Assembly: GCA_964446485.1 (NCBI GenBank)
Contig: CAYUOU010000006.1
Location: 17,780-81,779, forward strand
Source: JBDRRP01 sp964446485
Lineage (GTDB): Bacteria > Desulfobacterota > Desulfobacteria > Desulfobacterales > JBDRRP01
Length of the DNA: 64,000 bases
Reading direction: 5' to 3'
Both the position numbers and the translations under genes were made by a program. This document shows, in pieces, positions 18,099-26,411 of this stretch. Within the stretch, counting starts at the first letter, position 1, and each line of letters starts with the position of its first letter. Under the pieces are notes generated by a model. That model made no database searches and was not told the DNA's origin. It saw nothing but the letters and a program-made list of their open reading frames with translations.

Positions 18099-18380
18099 AT
18101 GAAAACGTTAATTGGCGGTGCCGTCGCAGCTGTCTTGGGACTCATTGGGCTGTCCGTATGGTTCGTAGAATTCCTCCAACTCTTGGCCGGAGCGGTGCCG
18201 ATTATGCTGCTGCTCGGTGGCGGCCTGGCGCTCTATCTGGGGTTTGACGAACTCAAAGACACATGGAAGAAAGACGATGGGGTTGATCCGGTCGACACGG
18301 GTGACGGCGTCGACAAATACAAAGATGAAATCGCTGATCTGAAACAGCAAATTGAAGCGCTGAAGGCAGAAAAAGCCTAA
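18099..18380 (+). CDS. Small membrane protein with acidic coiled-coil tail
   Basis: 93 residues. Two hydrophobic segments (about residues 4-22 and 27-47) with glycine-rich packing are followed by a charged tail, DELKDTWKKDD, and a predicted short coiled coil, KYKDEIADLKQQIEALKAEK. The strong ribosome binding site (AAAGGAGG) and a downstream terminator indicate a well-expressed single-gene unit. The two-helix, glycine-rich layout resembles the MamI-type magnetosome proteins, but I cannot show homology. Similar small proteins occur in non-magnetic relatives as far as I recall. Function unknown. Confidence 0.75.
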   Translation: MKTLIGGAVAAVLGLIGLSVWFVEFLQLLAGAVPIMLLLGGGLALYLGFDELKDTWKKDDGVDPVDTGDGVDKYKDEIADLKQQIEALKAEKA

Positions 18381-18416
18381 CCGGCACTTTCCGCAAACTT
18401 TTGCCATTGCGCATCG

Positions 18417-18450
18417 ACGCCCCGGGGTGCCGTCCCGGGGCGTTTATATT
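18417..18450 (+). terminator. Rho-independent terminator
   Basis: A 10-bp stem, ACGCCCCGGG with CCCGGGGCGT, seven-base loop GTGCCGT, followed by TTTATATTTT. It lies 37 bases after the small membrane protein stop codon. Confidence 0.85.
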
Positions 18451-18570
18451 TTCTGCGTTCGATTGACTGGACCCCATCGTTGCATAAGCAAAATGGCCTA
18501 CAATTTCCAGAGAACTGAAATTTTCAAAAAATCATAAGCGGGCAATGCGAGGGTTTCGGTCACGCTTTTC

Positions 18571-19764
18571 TCATTGGGGCGTCTCGGCAAAGGGATAGCG
18601 TGCCACCGCGTGAAGGCGCTCCGTGTAGGCCGCCAGGTCTTTCCGCCAGCCGGCCATGAGATCCACCACCGGAGTCCCGGATGCCAGGGCGATGCGCAGC
18701 GTCGGATCACCCAGGATCAAATCGATGGGCATTCGGTCGTATTCATACTCATAGGGCGGCGGCTGCCACTGGAATCGGTCTCCGTGGCAGTGGATCACCG
18801 CCCGGAGCAGTTCCAGGGAGAGCGGGTAGGGCTGGTAGCGGGATGGATTCGTCACATGGATGTGAAATCCGTGGCAGGGGGTGTCGCGCCACTTGTTCGA
18901 GGTGGGCTGGAACACCACCGGCCTCAGGATTACGCCTTCGGTCAGCTTTGGGTCCAAGTCTGCCGCGATGGCCTGGGAATCGATAAACGGAGCGCCGAAT
19001 TGCTCGAACGGCAGGGTGGTGCCGCGGCCTTCGGAGATGTTGGTCCCCTCCCAAATCACCTGACCCGGGTAAACCAATGCAGACGCAGGGGTCGGCAGGT
19101 TCGGCGAGGGCGCTACCCATGGCAAGCCGGTATCGGTAAACCGCATGGATCGCTGCCATCCGTCCATTGAGATTACGATCAGGTCGGCGTCAATGCCAAA
19201 GGTCGTATTGAATAGGACCGCCGCCTCTGCCGTCGTGAGCCCATGGCGCATGGGAATGGGAAAACGGCCCACAAAACTGGCGCATGACGGATGCAGCAGA
19301 TTGCCTTCCAGCGTTACGCCGTCAACCGGATTGGGGCGGTCCAGCACGGCCACCCGCTTGTCCAGAGCTGCGGCCGCCTCCATGCAGTAGGACAAGGTCG
19401 TGAGGAAGGTGTACACCCGCGTTCCCACGTCTTGAAGGTCCACCAACAGGATGTCGATGGGGGATAGCATGTCGGCCGTGGGGCGGCGGGTATCGCCGTA
19501 AAGGCTGAAGACGGGCAGTTCCAGTAGAGGATCGGTCATGTGACCCGATTCCACCATGTTATCCTGTTTTTCCGCAAAAAATCCGTGCTGGGGGGCGTAC
19601 AGCGCCTTGAGTTGGCCGGGAAACCGGCGGGCAATGACCTCTCGGGCGTGCCGGTAACCGGTATCGACGGCCGCCGGGTTGCACAGCAAACCCAGCCTCG
19701 CACCCCGAATCCAGGGGGGCGGGTCTTCGACAAGATGCAAAAGACCTGTTCGTACTGCAGTCAT
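18571..19764 (-). CDS. DUF1343/NamZ-like exo-beta-N-acetylmuramidase family protein
   Basis: 397 residues. The DUF1343 hallmarks are clear: GLLCNPAAVD, ALYAPQHGFF, VDLQDVGTRVYTF, VLDRPNPV, EGNLL, RHGLTTAEAA, PSPNLPTPASALVYPG and the EGTNISEGRGTTLPFE active-site stretch. Characterised NamZ enzymes remove terminal MurNAc from peptidoglycan fragments. No signal peptide is visible at the N-terminus (MTAVRTGLLHLVEDPP), so this copy looks cytoplasmic, unlike the exported Bacteroidota enzymes. With the MurU-AmgK fusion 3.5 kb away it could release MurNAc for salvage. That link is inferred. Confidence 0.88.
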   Translation of the reverse strand: MTAVRTGLLHLVEDPPPWIRGARLGLLCNPAAVDTGYRHAREVIARRFPGQLKALYAPQHGFFAEKQDNMVESGHMTDPLLELPVFSLYGDTRRPTADMLSPIDILLVDLQDVGTRVYTFLTTLSYCMEAAAALDKRVAVLDRPNPVDGVTLEGNLLHPSCASFVGRFPIPMRHGLTTAEAAVLFNTTFGIDADLIVISMDGWQRSMRFTDTGLPWVAPSPNLPTPASALVYPGQVIWEGTNISEGRGTTLPFEQFGAPFIDSQAIAADLDPKLTEGVILRPVVFQPTSNKWRDTPCHGFHIHVTNPSRYQPYPLSLELLRAVIHCHGDRFQWQPPPYEYEYDRMPIDLILGDPTLRIALASGTPVVDLMAGWRKDLAAYTERLHAVARYPFAETPQ

Positions 19765-19928
19765 GACAACCGCCGGTTGGAAGGATCAGGGCCAGTCAGA
19801 CGTTTCCCGAAAGCGCCTCGTTACCTATCACAACCGGTGACAATGAAAAAGGCTGCAAACGCGTACGCCGGCCCGCGGCCCCATCCCGCCGCGGGGCATC
19901 GCCCCAGGGTGCGGATCGCTCAGATTCC

Positions 19929-19957
19929 TTGACAAACGCCGGGCTACCGCCTAAACA
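19929..19957 (+). promoter_or_regulatory. Candidate sigma-70 promoter for the 2-oxoacid oxidoreductase operon
   Basis: A consensus TTGACA, 17-base spacer and TAAACA lie 39 bases before the GTG start of the P-loop gene at 19996. The position and spacing fit the promoter of the operon 19996-23509 and possibly further. Confidence 0.6.
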
Positions 19958-19995
19958 ATCCCCTTTGTTTCGCGACGTTCGACGGGGGTGAGCAG

Positions 19996-20700
19996 GTGGG
20001 GGACATCATTGATCTATCGGGTATCAACGCCATCGTCGGCACTTACGGCAGCGGCAAGACCGAAGTGAGCATCAACCTGGCCCTTCAGGGAAAGGCTGCG
20101 GGCAAAGATGTGGCCGTGGCCGACCTCGATTTGGTAAATCCCTATTTCAGAACCCGGGAGGCGCGCCTGACGCTCAATCGGATGGACGTGGATATTGTAC
20201 TGCCGCCCTTGGCGTATCTCAACGCGGATCTTCCCATTCTGACGCCGGCGGTGAGCGGCTTGATCCGTGCGCCGCGGGAACTGACGATATTGGATCTTGG
20301 CGGTGAAGACAACGGTGTCACGGTGCTGGCGGCACTGGCGGACAGTCTGTCTGATCAAGACCTCCAGGTCTGGCAGGTGATCAACCCCTATCGGCCGGGG
20401 GCGGACAAAATCGAGGGGTGTCTCGCCCTCGAAGCGCAAATTCAGCGCAAGGCCCGGGTGGCGGTGACGGGCTATATCGGTAATGCACATATGCTGGCCG
20501 ATACTTCGATTGACGATATTCTAGCGGGCCACCGGTTCTGCCGGAAACTGGCAGACACCGCTGCAAAACCCCTGTGCTTTGTGACCGCTCCGGCCCAGTT
20601 GCTGCCGGCGCTGGGCGCCCACAGGCTCAGTTGCCCGGTGTTGGCTATTTACCGGCAGCTGGTGCCTCCCTGGCTTAAGCCGGTGGCCGTGGCCCACTGA
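19996..20700 (+). CDS. P-loop ATPase leading a 2-oxoacid oxidoreductase operon
   Basis: 234 residues from a GTG start preceded by GACGGGGG. The protein has a Walker A loop GTYGSGKTE near the N-terminus and a VADLDLVNPYFRTREA stretch, resembling SIMIBI-class ATPases of the MinD/CooC/Mrp group, and then TILDLGGEDNG. It contains no cysteine pair for Fe-S binding. It heads the cluster encoding the ferredoxin, alpha, beta and gamma subunits of a 2-oxoacid:ferredoxin oxidoreductase, so a maturation or regulatory role for that enzyme is plausible. I do not know an experimentally characterised homologue. Confidence 0.75.
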   Translation: MGDIIDLSGINAIVGTYGSGKTEVSINLALQGKAAGKDVAVADLDLVNPYFRTREARLTLNRMDVDIVLPPLAYLNADLPILTPAVSGLIRAPRELTILDLGGEDNGVTVLAALADSLSDQDLQVWQVINPYRPGADKIEGCLALEAQIQRKARVAVTGYIGNAHMLADTSIDDILAGHRFCRKLADTAAKPLCFVTAPAQLLPALGAHRLSCPVLAIYRQLVPPWLKPVAVAH

Positions 20701-20821
20701 ACACCGGTTTGCCACGGCGTAGACGCAGCGCCGCGGTGAGCCTGATGGTGTCGGACAACCGATAACAAATTCATCCCCCGCCGCGGGGATGGGAGACATT
20801 TCTACGATAAGGAGAGCACGC

Positions 20822-21052
20822 ATGGCGTATCGACACACCATCGATCGGGAACGCTGCAAGGGCTGTGGCCTTTGTGTGACCGTGTGCCCCAAGAATGTGC
20901 TGGAGATATCCACGGAGGGCAATACGCGGGGGTATTTCCCCGCCTATCAAGCACGGCCCGACGACTGCATCCATTGCACCGCCTGCTGTATCATGTGCCC
21001 GGACGTGGCGATCACCATTGACCAAACGCAAGACGAGTCGGCATCCCAGTAA
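20822..21052 (+). CDS. 2-oxoacid:ferredoxin oxidoreductase, ferredoxin (delta) subunit
   Basis: The ATG at 20822 follows AAGGAGAGCACGC and gives 76 residues; an in-frame ATG at 20789 lacks a site. Two 4Fe-4S motifs are present: CKGCGLCVTVCP and CIHCTACCIMCP. In these enzymes the small subunit passes electrons from the TPP site to external ferredoxin. The alpha subunit starts 15 bases downstream. The family includes KorD/VorD. Confidence 0.92.
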   Translation: MAYRHTIDRERCKGCGLCVTVCPKNVLEISTEGNTRGYFPAYQARPDDCIHCTACCIMCPDVAITIDQTQDESASQ

Positions 21053-21067
21053 GGCGTGGAGGAGAAC

Positions 21068-22138
21068 ATGGCCAAAGTACTGATGAAGGGAAACGAAGCA
21101 ATCGGCGAAGCCGCCATCCGGGCCGGGTGCCTGAATTATTTTGCCTACCCCATTACGCCGCAGTCAGAGGTGGCAGAATATCTGGCGCATCGCCTGCCTG
21201 AAGTGGGCGGCGTTTTTCTGCAAGGCGAAAGCGAGGTGGCGGTGGGATACATGATCTTCGGCGCCTCCGCTGCCGGGGCTCGCGTGATGACCACCTCCTC
21301 CAGTCCCGGGATCAGCCTGATGAGCGAAGCCATCAGCTACATCGCCTGTGCGGAGTGCCCGGCGGTCTTTGTCAACATCATGCGCGGCGGTCCCGGTCTG
21401 GGCGGCATCCTGCCCTCTCAGGGGGACTATTTCCAGTCGACCAAAGGCGGCGGGCACGGCGACTACAGATTGCTCGTCATGGCACCCGCTAGTGTTCAGG
21501 AAGCCGTGGAAATGGTCATGCAGGCCTTCCCGCTGGCGGAAAAGTACCGCAATCCGGTAATGATACTGGGAGATGGTCTCATCGGTCAGATGATGGAGCC
21601 GGTGGCGTTCCCTGATGGTCTGGCCGCCGAGCCGACCAACAAGGACGACTGGGCCACCAACGGCATGGATACCCGCAATAGCGATCGCCGAAACTTGGTG
21701 AAATCGCTTTTTCTGGATTCGGATCAGCTCAATTCCCACAACCTGAAACTCAAGGCCAAATATGAGCGCATGCGCCGTGAAGAGGTCCGCTACGAGCCGT
21801 ACAACCTCGACGGCGATTACCAGGCGCTGATTGTCAGCTATGGCACCATGAGCCGCGTCTGTCGCACTGCCATCGACAACCTGAAGGCCGATGGGGTGGA
21901 GGTCGGCATGATCCGACCCCAGACCCTGTTTCCTTTCCCCAAGGCCGCCGTTCATGCCGCCGTCGGCAAAGACTGCTGCAAGGTGGTGCTGAGTATTGAG
22001 ATGAGCATGGGACAGATGGTCGAGGATGTTGAGCGCAGCGTTTTTGGCCAGCGCCCGGTGACATGGTACGGCAAATGCGGTGGAGAAGTGCCGTCACCGG
22101 AGGAAGTCATGGAAGCGGTCTTGGAGCAGATCCGCTAA
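21068..22138 (+). CDS. vorB: 2-oxoacid:ferredoxin oxidoreductase alpha subunit (VorB/KorA type)
   Basis: I place the start at the ATG at 21068, after GGAGGAGAAC, giving 356 residues. The protein opens with LMKGNEAIGEAAIRAGCLNYFAYPITPQSE, typical of the alpha (pyrimidine-binding) subunit. Its length, with separate beta, gamma and ferredoxin genes, fits the group annotated as VorB (3-methyl-2-oxobutanoate) or KorA (2-oxoglutarate). The substrate cannot be decided by eye. The enzyme oxidatively decarboxylates a 2-oxoacid to acyl-CoA and reduces ferredoxin; in an anaerobe it may run in either direction. Confidence 0.92.
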   Translation: MAKVLMKGNEAIGEAAIRAGCLNYFAYPITPQSEVAEYLAHRLPEVGGVFLQGESEVAVGYMIFGASAAGARVMTTSSSPGISLMSEAISYIACAECPAVFVNIMRGGPGLGGILPSQGDYFQSTKGGGHGDYRLLVMAPASVQEAVEMVMQAFPLAEKYRNPVMILGDGLIGQMMEPVAFPDGLAAEPTNKDDWATNGMDTRNSDRRNLVKSLFLDSDQLNSHNLKLKAKYERMRREEVRYEPYNLDGDYQALIVSYGTMSRVCRTAIDNLKADGVEVGMIRPQTLFPFPKAAVHAAVGKDCCKVVLSIEMSMGQMVEDVERSVFGQRPVTWYGKCGGEVPSPEEVMEAVLEQIR

Positions 22139-22176
22139 ACCGAAGCGATTCGGGCGTTGCCCGCAAGGAGACGATT

Positions 22177-22920
22177 ATGGGGAAAGCCTTCCACAAACCT
22201 GAAGCCCTCTCCGATGCCTACACCCACTACTGCCCGGGGTGTACGCATGGCGTGATTCACCGGCTCATCGCCGAGGTCATTGACGAACTGGGTATCCGTC
22301 GGCGAACCGTGGGCATCGCCCCCGTGGGGTGCTCCGTGTTGGCTTACAATTACTTTACCTGTGATTTCCAGGAAGCCGCCCATGGCCGTGCCCCGGCCAT
22401 GGCCACCGGCATCAAAAGGGTCCGCCCGGACCTCATGGTGTTCACCTACCAGGGGGACGGTGACCTGGCCAGCATTGGAATGGGGGAAATCATCCACGCC
22501 GCCAACCGGGGGGAAAAGTTCACTTCCGTCTTTGTCAATAACGCCATTTATGGGATGACCGGCGGGCAGATGGCGCCCACGACGATGCCCGACCAAAAAA
22601 CCTCCACCTCGCCTTTCGGCCGCAACGTCGAAGACGTCGGTATGCCCATCCAGATGGCCGAATTACTTGCCGCGCTGAAAACCCCGGGATACATTACCCG
22701 CCAGACGGTATTGCGCCCCAAATACATCACCAAGGCGAAGAAGGCACTGAGGAAAGCGTTCACCTACCAGGCCGAGGGGCGATGCTTCAGTTTTGTCGAA
22801 ATGGTCAGCAACTGTCCCACCAACTGGGGAATGACGCCCATGCAGTCGATTGAATGGGCCGAAACCGTGCTGCTCGATTATTACCGGCTGGGAGATAAAA
22901 AGACTCCGGAGGATGTCTGA
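22177..22920 (+). CDS. 2-oxoacid:ferredoxin oxidoreductase beta subunit (TPP-binding)
   Basis: The ATG at 22177 follows CAAGGAGACGATT, giving 247 residues. CPGCTHGVIHR near the N-terminus and the TPP motif QGDGDLASIGMGEIIHAANRGE with VNNAIYGMTGGQMAPTT identify the beta subunit. It lies 38 bases downstream of the alpha gene. TPP and Mg bind at the GDGD...N segment. It is the catalytic partner of VorB in this operon. Confidence 0.94.
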   Translation: MGKAFHKPEALSDAYTHYCPGCTHGVIHRLIAEVIDELGIRRRTVGIAPVGCSVLAYNYFTCDFQEAAHGRAPAMATGIKRVRPDLMVFTYQGDGDLASIGMGEIIHAANRGEKFTSVFVNNAIYGMTGGQMAPTTMPDQKTSTSPFGRNVEDVGMPIQMAELLAALKTPGYITRQTVLRPKYITKAKKALRKAFTYQAEGRCFSFVEMVSNCPTNWGMTPMQSIEWAETVLLDYYRLGDKKTPEDV

Positions 22921-22969
22921 GAACACCTGACCACAGTGCACCGGATTACGTCCATGGGGGAGAAAGATC

Positions 22970-23509
22970 ATGCAGAATGAAGTGATGTTTGCCGGGTTCG
23001 GCGGGCAGGGGATCCTGCTCAGTGCGAAGATATTGGCTCAGGCTGCTATGGACGCCGGTTATGAAGTCGTGTGGATTCCGTCGTACGGACCGGAGATGCG
23101 GGGCGGCACCGCCTACTGCACGGTGGTCATCAGCGACCGACCCATCGGCTCGCCCATTATCAAAAATCCGCGCCACCTAGTGGCGATGAACCGGCCGTCT
23201 TATGAAAAGTTCGCTCCCGTGGTTAAAGCCGGCGGCGTGATTCTTTCCAACAGTTCACTGGTGCCGGTTTCCGTCGAGCGGGGGGATGTGGATGAGATCC
23301 GAGTCCCCGTAGGCGAAGTGGCCCAACGCGTGGGCAACATCCGCGCGGCTAATATCGTGGCGCTGGCCGCATTCGTGGCCCGCAGCAAAATTGTTGACAT
23401 CGAGACTTTGAGAAACTGTGTCCGGTCGGAATTTTCGAAAAAACCAAAGCTCATCGATGTCAATATGTCTGCCATCGATGCAGGTGTTGCCGAAGCGGCC
23501 TCTGCATGA
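22970..23509 (+). CDS. 2-oxoacid:ferredoxin oxidoreductase gamma subunit
   Basis: 179 residues. GFGGQGILLSAKILAQAAMDAG at the start and YGPEMRGGTAYCTVVIS are diagnostic for the gamma (CoA-binding) subunit. The stop overlaps the cmk start (ATGA, 23506), so cmk is translationally coupled to this operon. Operon order: P-loop ATPase, ferredoxin, alpha, beta, gamma. Confidence 0.94.
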   Translation: MQNEVMFAGFGGQGILLSAKILAQAAMDAGYEVVWIPSYGPEMRGGTAYCTVVISDRPIGSPIIKNPRHLVAMNRPSYEKFAPVVKAGGVILSNSSLVPVSVERGDVDEIRVPVGEVAQRVGNIRAANIVALAAFVARSKIVDIETLRNCVRSEFSKKPKLIDVNMSAIDAGVAEAASA

Positions 23510-24195
23510 CGCCGCTTGCCGCGTTACCCGCAAAGCCACTTGTCATCACCATCGACGGCCCCGCCGGGGCCGGCAAGACCACCGTCAGCCGGAAACTGGC
23601 CGAGCGCCTTGGCTACCGGACCGTGGATACCGGCGCCTTGTATCGCGGCGTGGCCGTGGCGGTGAAACGGCACGGGGTCACGCCAAACGACCGCAAGGGC
23701 CTCGAGAAACTTTGTTCCCGGCTCGAACTGGATCTTGTCCAAGCAGATGACGGGCTGCGTCTCCACCTCGACGGACGGGACGTGACAGATCAGATTCGTT
23801 CGCCGGAGATCACCATGCTCGCTTCAGCCGTGTCGGCGCAACCGGTGGTGAGAGACTGTCTGCTACGCCTCCAGCGGCGGCTGGGTGAGGCCCGCGCCGT
23901 CGTTTTCGAAGGCCGCGATATGGGGACGGTGGTGTTTCCCCAGGCGGATGTAAAATTCTTTCTCACGGCAGACCTGAGCACGCGCGCCAGAAGGCGGTTC
24001 GCTGAATTGGGCGCAGATTCCAACCTTCCCCTCGAAACGGTGGCCGCCGATATGGCACAGCGCGACCAGAACGACAGCGCGCGCGACGTTGCGCCCCTGC
24101 GTCCGGCCGACGACGCGATCCCTATCGACGCCACCCACCTGGATATCGATGCCGTCATCGAGGTGATGCTGGGGCACATCCGTCGGTGCACCTGA
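23506..24195 (+). CDS. cmk: Cytidylate kinase
   Basis: 229 residues. It phosphorylates CMP and dCMP. The P-loop GPAGAGKTTVS lies near residue 21, followed by the typical RTVDTGALYRGVAVAV, EGRDMGTVVFP and RRFAELG segments. The ATG at 23506 overlaps the stop of the oxidoreductase gamma gene. The cmk-rpsA order is conserved across many proteobacteria. Confidence 0.96.
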   Translation: MTPLAALPAKPLVITIDGPAGAGKTTVSRKLAERLGYRTVDTGALYRGVAVAVKRHGVTPNDRKGLEKLCSRLELDLVQADDGLRLHLDGRDVTDQIRSPEITMLASAVSAQPVVRDCLLRLQRRLGEARAVVFEGRDMGTVVFPQADVKFFLTADLSTRARRRFAELGADSNLPLETVAADMAQRDQNDSARDVAPLRPADDAIPIDATHLDIDAVIEVMLGHIRRCT

Positions 24196-24314
24196 AGGGC
24201 GTTTCGCCTGAAATTTTCCCATTGTTTTTTAGCCATACGTCTGTTAAGCGGAGCGTTTATGCCAGCCTATCTCAACGGCTGACAAATAAAATAGGTGAAG
24301 GGAGTCAACACTCA

Positions 24315-26282
24315 ATGGAAGAACAAGAAAAAAAAGACATCATCAACCCTGAAGAACCAGTGACCGACACAGTGGCCAATGCCCCGGCCGATGGGCCCGC
24401 GGGTGGTCACGAGGACGACGAAGAGAGCATGGAAAGCCTCATGGAGCTCTATGAAGAAAGCTTCAAGCGATTTGCGGAAGGCGAAGTCGTGTCCGGCAAG
24501 ATTATCTCCGTCGATCGAGATCACGTGCTCGTGGACATCGGCTACAAATCCGAGGGCCAGATTCGGCTGTCGGAGTTTGCCGCCGAAGACGGGACGGTCA
24601 GCGCCAGTATCGGCGATGCCGTCGAAGTCATGGTGGAGTGGTGGGACGACGAAAACGAAGTCGTCGTTCTTTCCAAAGAAAAGGCCGAAAAGGTCAAAGT
24701 ATGGGAAGAAATCAAGGTCGCCTACGACAGCGACGACACGGTCACCGGTGTCATCACCGCACGGGTCAAAGGCGGTTTTTCCGTCGACATCGGAGTTCAG
24801 GCGTTCTTGCCGGGTTCTCAGGCGGATTTGCGTCCCATTCGCAATCTCGACGACATGGTCGGAAAGACCTTCGAGTTCAAGATTCTCAAATACAATCGGA
24901 AACGCAGCAACATTGTCCTTTCCCGACGGGTCCTCTTGGAGACGGAGCGGGAAGAAAAGCGGGCGGCCACGCTGACCTCCATCCACGAGGGAAAGGTTGT
25001 CAACGGTGTGGTCAAGAATATCACCGAATACGGCATTTTCGTGGATTTGGGAGGCGTCGACGGCCTGCTTCACATCACCGACATTTCCTGGGGAAGGGTC
25101 AAGCATCCTTCGGAGTTGTTCGGCATCAGCGATGAGATCACCGTAAAAATCCTGAATCTGGATCTGGAAAAAGAGCGGGTATCGCTGGGTATGAAGCAAT
25201 TGACACCGGACCCGTGGACCACGGCGGCCGGCCGTTATCCCGTCGGCGCCCGCGTCACCGGGCGCGTCGTTTCCCTCACCGATTACGGCGCGTTTGTGGA
25301 ACTGGAAGAAGGTATCGAAGGCCTCATTCACGTCTCCGAGATGTCCTGGACCCGAAAGGTCCGCCATCCTTCCAAGGTGGTGTCGGTCAACGACGAGGTC
25401 GAGGCCGTGGTGCTGGACATCAAACCTGACAACCGGCGGATTTCCCTCGGGATGAAGCAGGTCGAACCCAATCCCTGGGACGTCATCAGCGAGAAGTATC
25501 CGGTGGGCACCACCATCGAGGGCAAGATTAAGAATATCACCGATTTCGGGATTTTTATCGGTATCGACGAGGGCATCGACGGCCTGGTGCATATTTCCGA
25601 CATTTCCTGGACCAAGCGTATCAAGCACCCTTCTGAAATCTACAAAAAGGGCGACTTGGTCCAGGCCATCGTCCTGGACATCGAAAAGGGGCAGGAACGG
25701 TTCTCGCTTGGCATAAAGCAGCTTCAACCCGATCCATGGTCCACCGTTGCCGATCGCTACGAAGTAGGCAAGGAGATCACCGGAACTGTGACCAATGTAA
25801 CCGACTTCGGTATTTTTGTAGAGCTCGAAGAAGGGATCGAGGGTCTGGTGCACGTATCCGAAATCAGCAAAGAGAAAATCAAAACTCCCGTTGGCGCATA
25901 CGCCTTGGGGGATGTGATCACGGCACGGGTGATGAACATCAACAGCGATGAGCGTCGGATCGGACTCTCCATCAAACGTCTTGAAATGGAGGACGATCAG
26001 TCTATCCTGAGTGATTACGTCAACAACATGAAGCCGGCCACCTCCACGTTCGGTGAAATTCTAAGGGAAAACCTTCAGGAGAAGTTAAGCGAAGCTCGAG
26101 GCAGCGGCGCTGCCGAGGAATCCACGGAAGCTGCGGCCGATGACGCTGCGATCATCGATGATGCTGATGAGGCTCAGGAGACCGCGGAGCCGGTGGCGGC
26201 GGACCCGCCTGAGACGGCCCCGGATGCCGTGGGTCCCTCCGACGACGATGCTTCTGATGACACTTCGGAGAAGAACGGCTAG
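24315..26282 (+). CDS. rpsA: 30S ribosomal protein S1
   Basis: I place the start at the ATG at 24315 (MEEQEKKDI), giving 655 residues; a longer frame from 24186 overlaps cmk and is rejected. Six S1 domains follow one another, each with the FVDLGGVDGLLH/GLVHISDISW-type core (for example DFGIFIGIDEGIDGLVH). An acidic, Ala/Asp/Glu-rich tail of about 65 residues, much longer than in E. coli S1, closes the protein (from about residue 590). S1 binds mRNA leader regions on the 30S subunit. The gene is followed by a strong terminator. Confidence 0.96.
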   Translation: MEEQEKKDIINPEEPVTDTVANAPADGPAGGHEDDEESMESLMELYEESFKRFAEGEVVSGKIISVDRDHVLVDIGYKSEGQIRLSEFAAEDGTVSASIGDAVEVMVEWWDDENEVVVLSKEKAEKVKVWEEIKVAYDSDDTVTGVITARVKGGFSVDIGVQAFLPGSQADLRPIRNLDDMVGKTFEFKILKYNRKRSNIVLSRRVLLETEREEKRAATLTSIHEGKVVNGVVKNITEYGIFVDLGGVDGLLHITDISWGRVKHPSELFGISDEITVKILNLDLEKERVSLGMKQLTPDPWTTAAGRYPVGARVTGRVVSLTDYGAFVELEEGIEGLIHVSEMSWTRKVRHPSKVVSVNDEVEAVVLDIKPDNRRISLGMKQVEPNPWDVISEKYPVGTTIEGKIKNITDFGIFIGIDEGIDGLVHISDISWTKRIKHPSEIYKKGDLVQAIVLDIEKGQERFSLGIKQLQPDPWSTVADRYEVGKEITGTVTNVTDFGIFVELEEGIEGLVHVSEISKEKIKTPVGAYALGDVITARVMNINSDERRIGLSIKRLEMEDDQSILSDYVNNMKPATSTFGEILRENLQEKLSEARGSGAAEESTEAAADDAAIIDDADEAQETAEPVAADPPETAPDAVGPSDDDASDDTSEKNG

Positions 26283-26313
26283 CCGGTCTTGCGGCACGAC
26301 GACCGATCATTGC

Positions 26314-26350
26314 GGGGCGGAGCGCGGGTCGCTCCGCCCCATTTTGTTTT
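26314..26350 (+). terminator. Rho-independent terminator after rpsA
   Basis: An 11-bp perfect stem, GGGGCGGAGCG with CGCTCCGCCCC, a five-base loop and a downstream ATTTTGTTTT tract. It begins 32 bases after the rpsA stop codon. Confidence 0.9.
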
Positions 26351-26411
26351 CCCGCGGCGGTGACACATCTCCGGCGGTGGGGCGCCGCAGCGATACACTG
26401 GGGAGGTACCC

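Noticed and set aside
24312..25853. 513-codon open frame antisense to rpsA
   Set aside because: It mirrors the rpsA codon pattern (Asp/His-rich text from S1 repeats read backwards) and has no domain or ribosome binding site.
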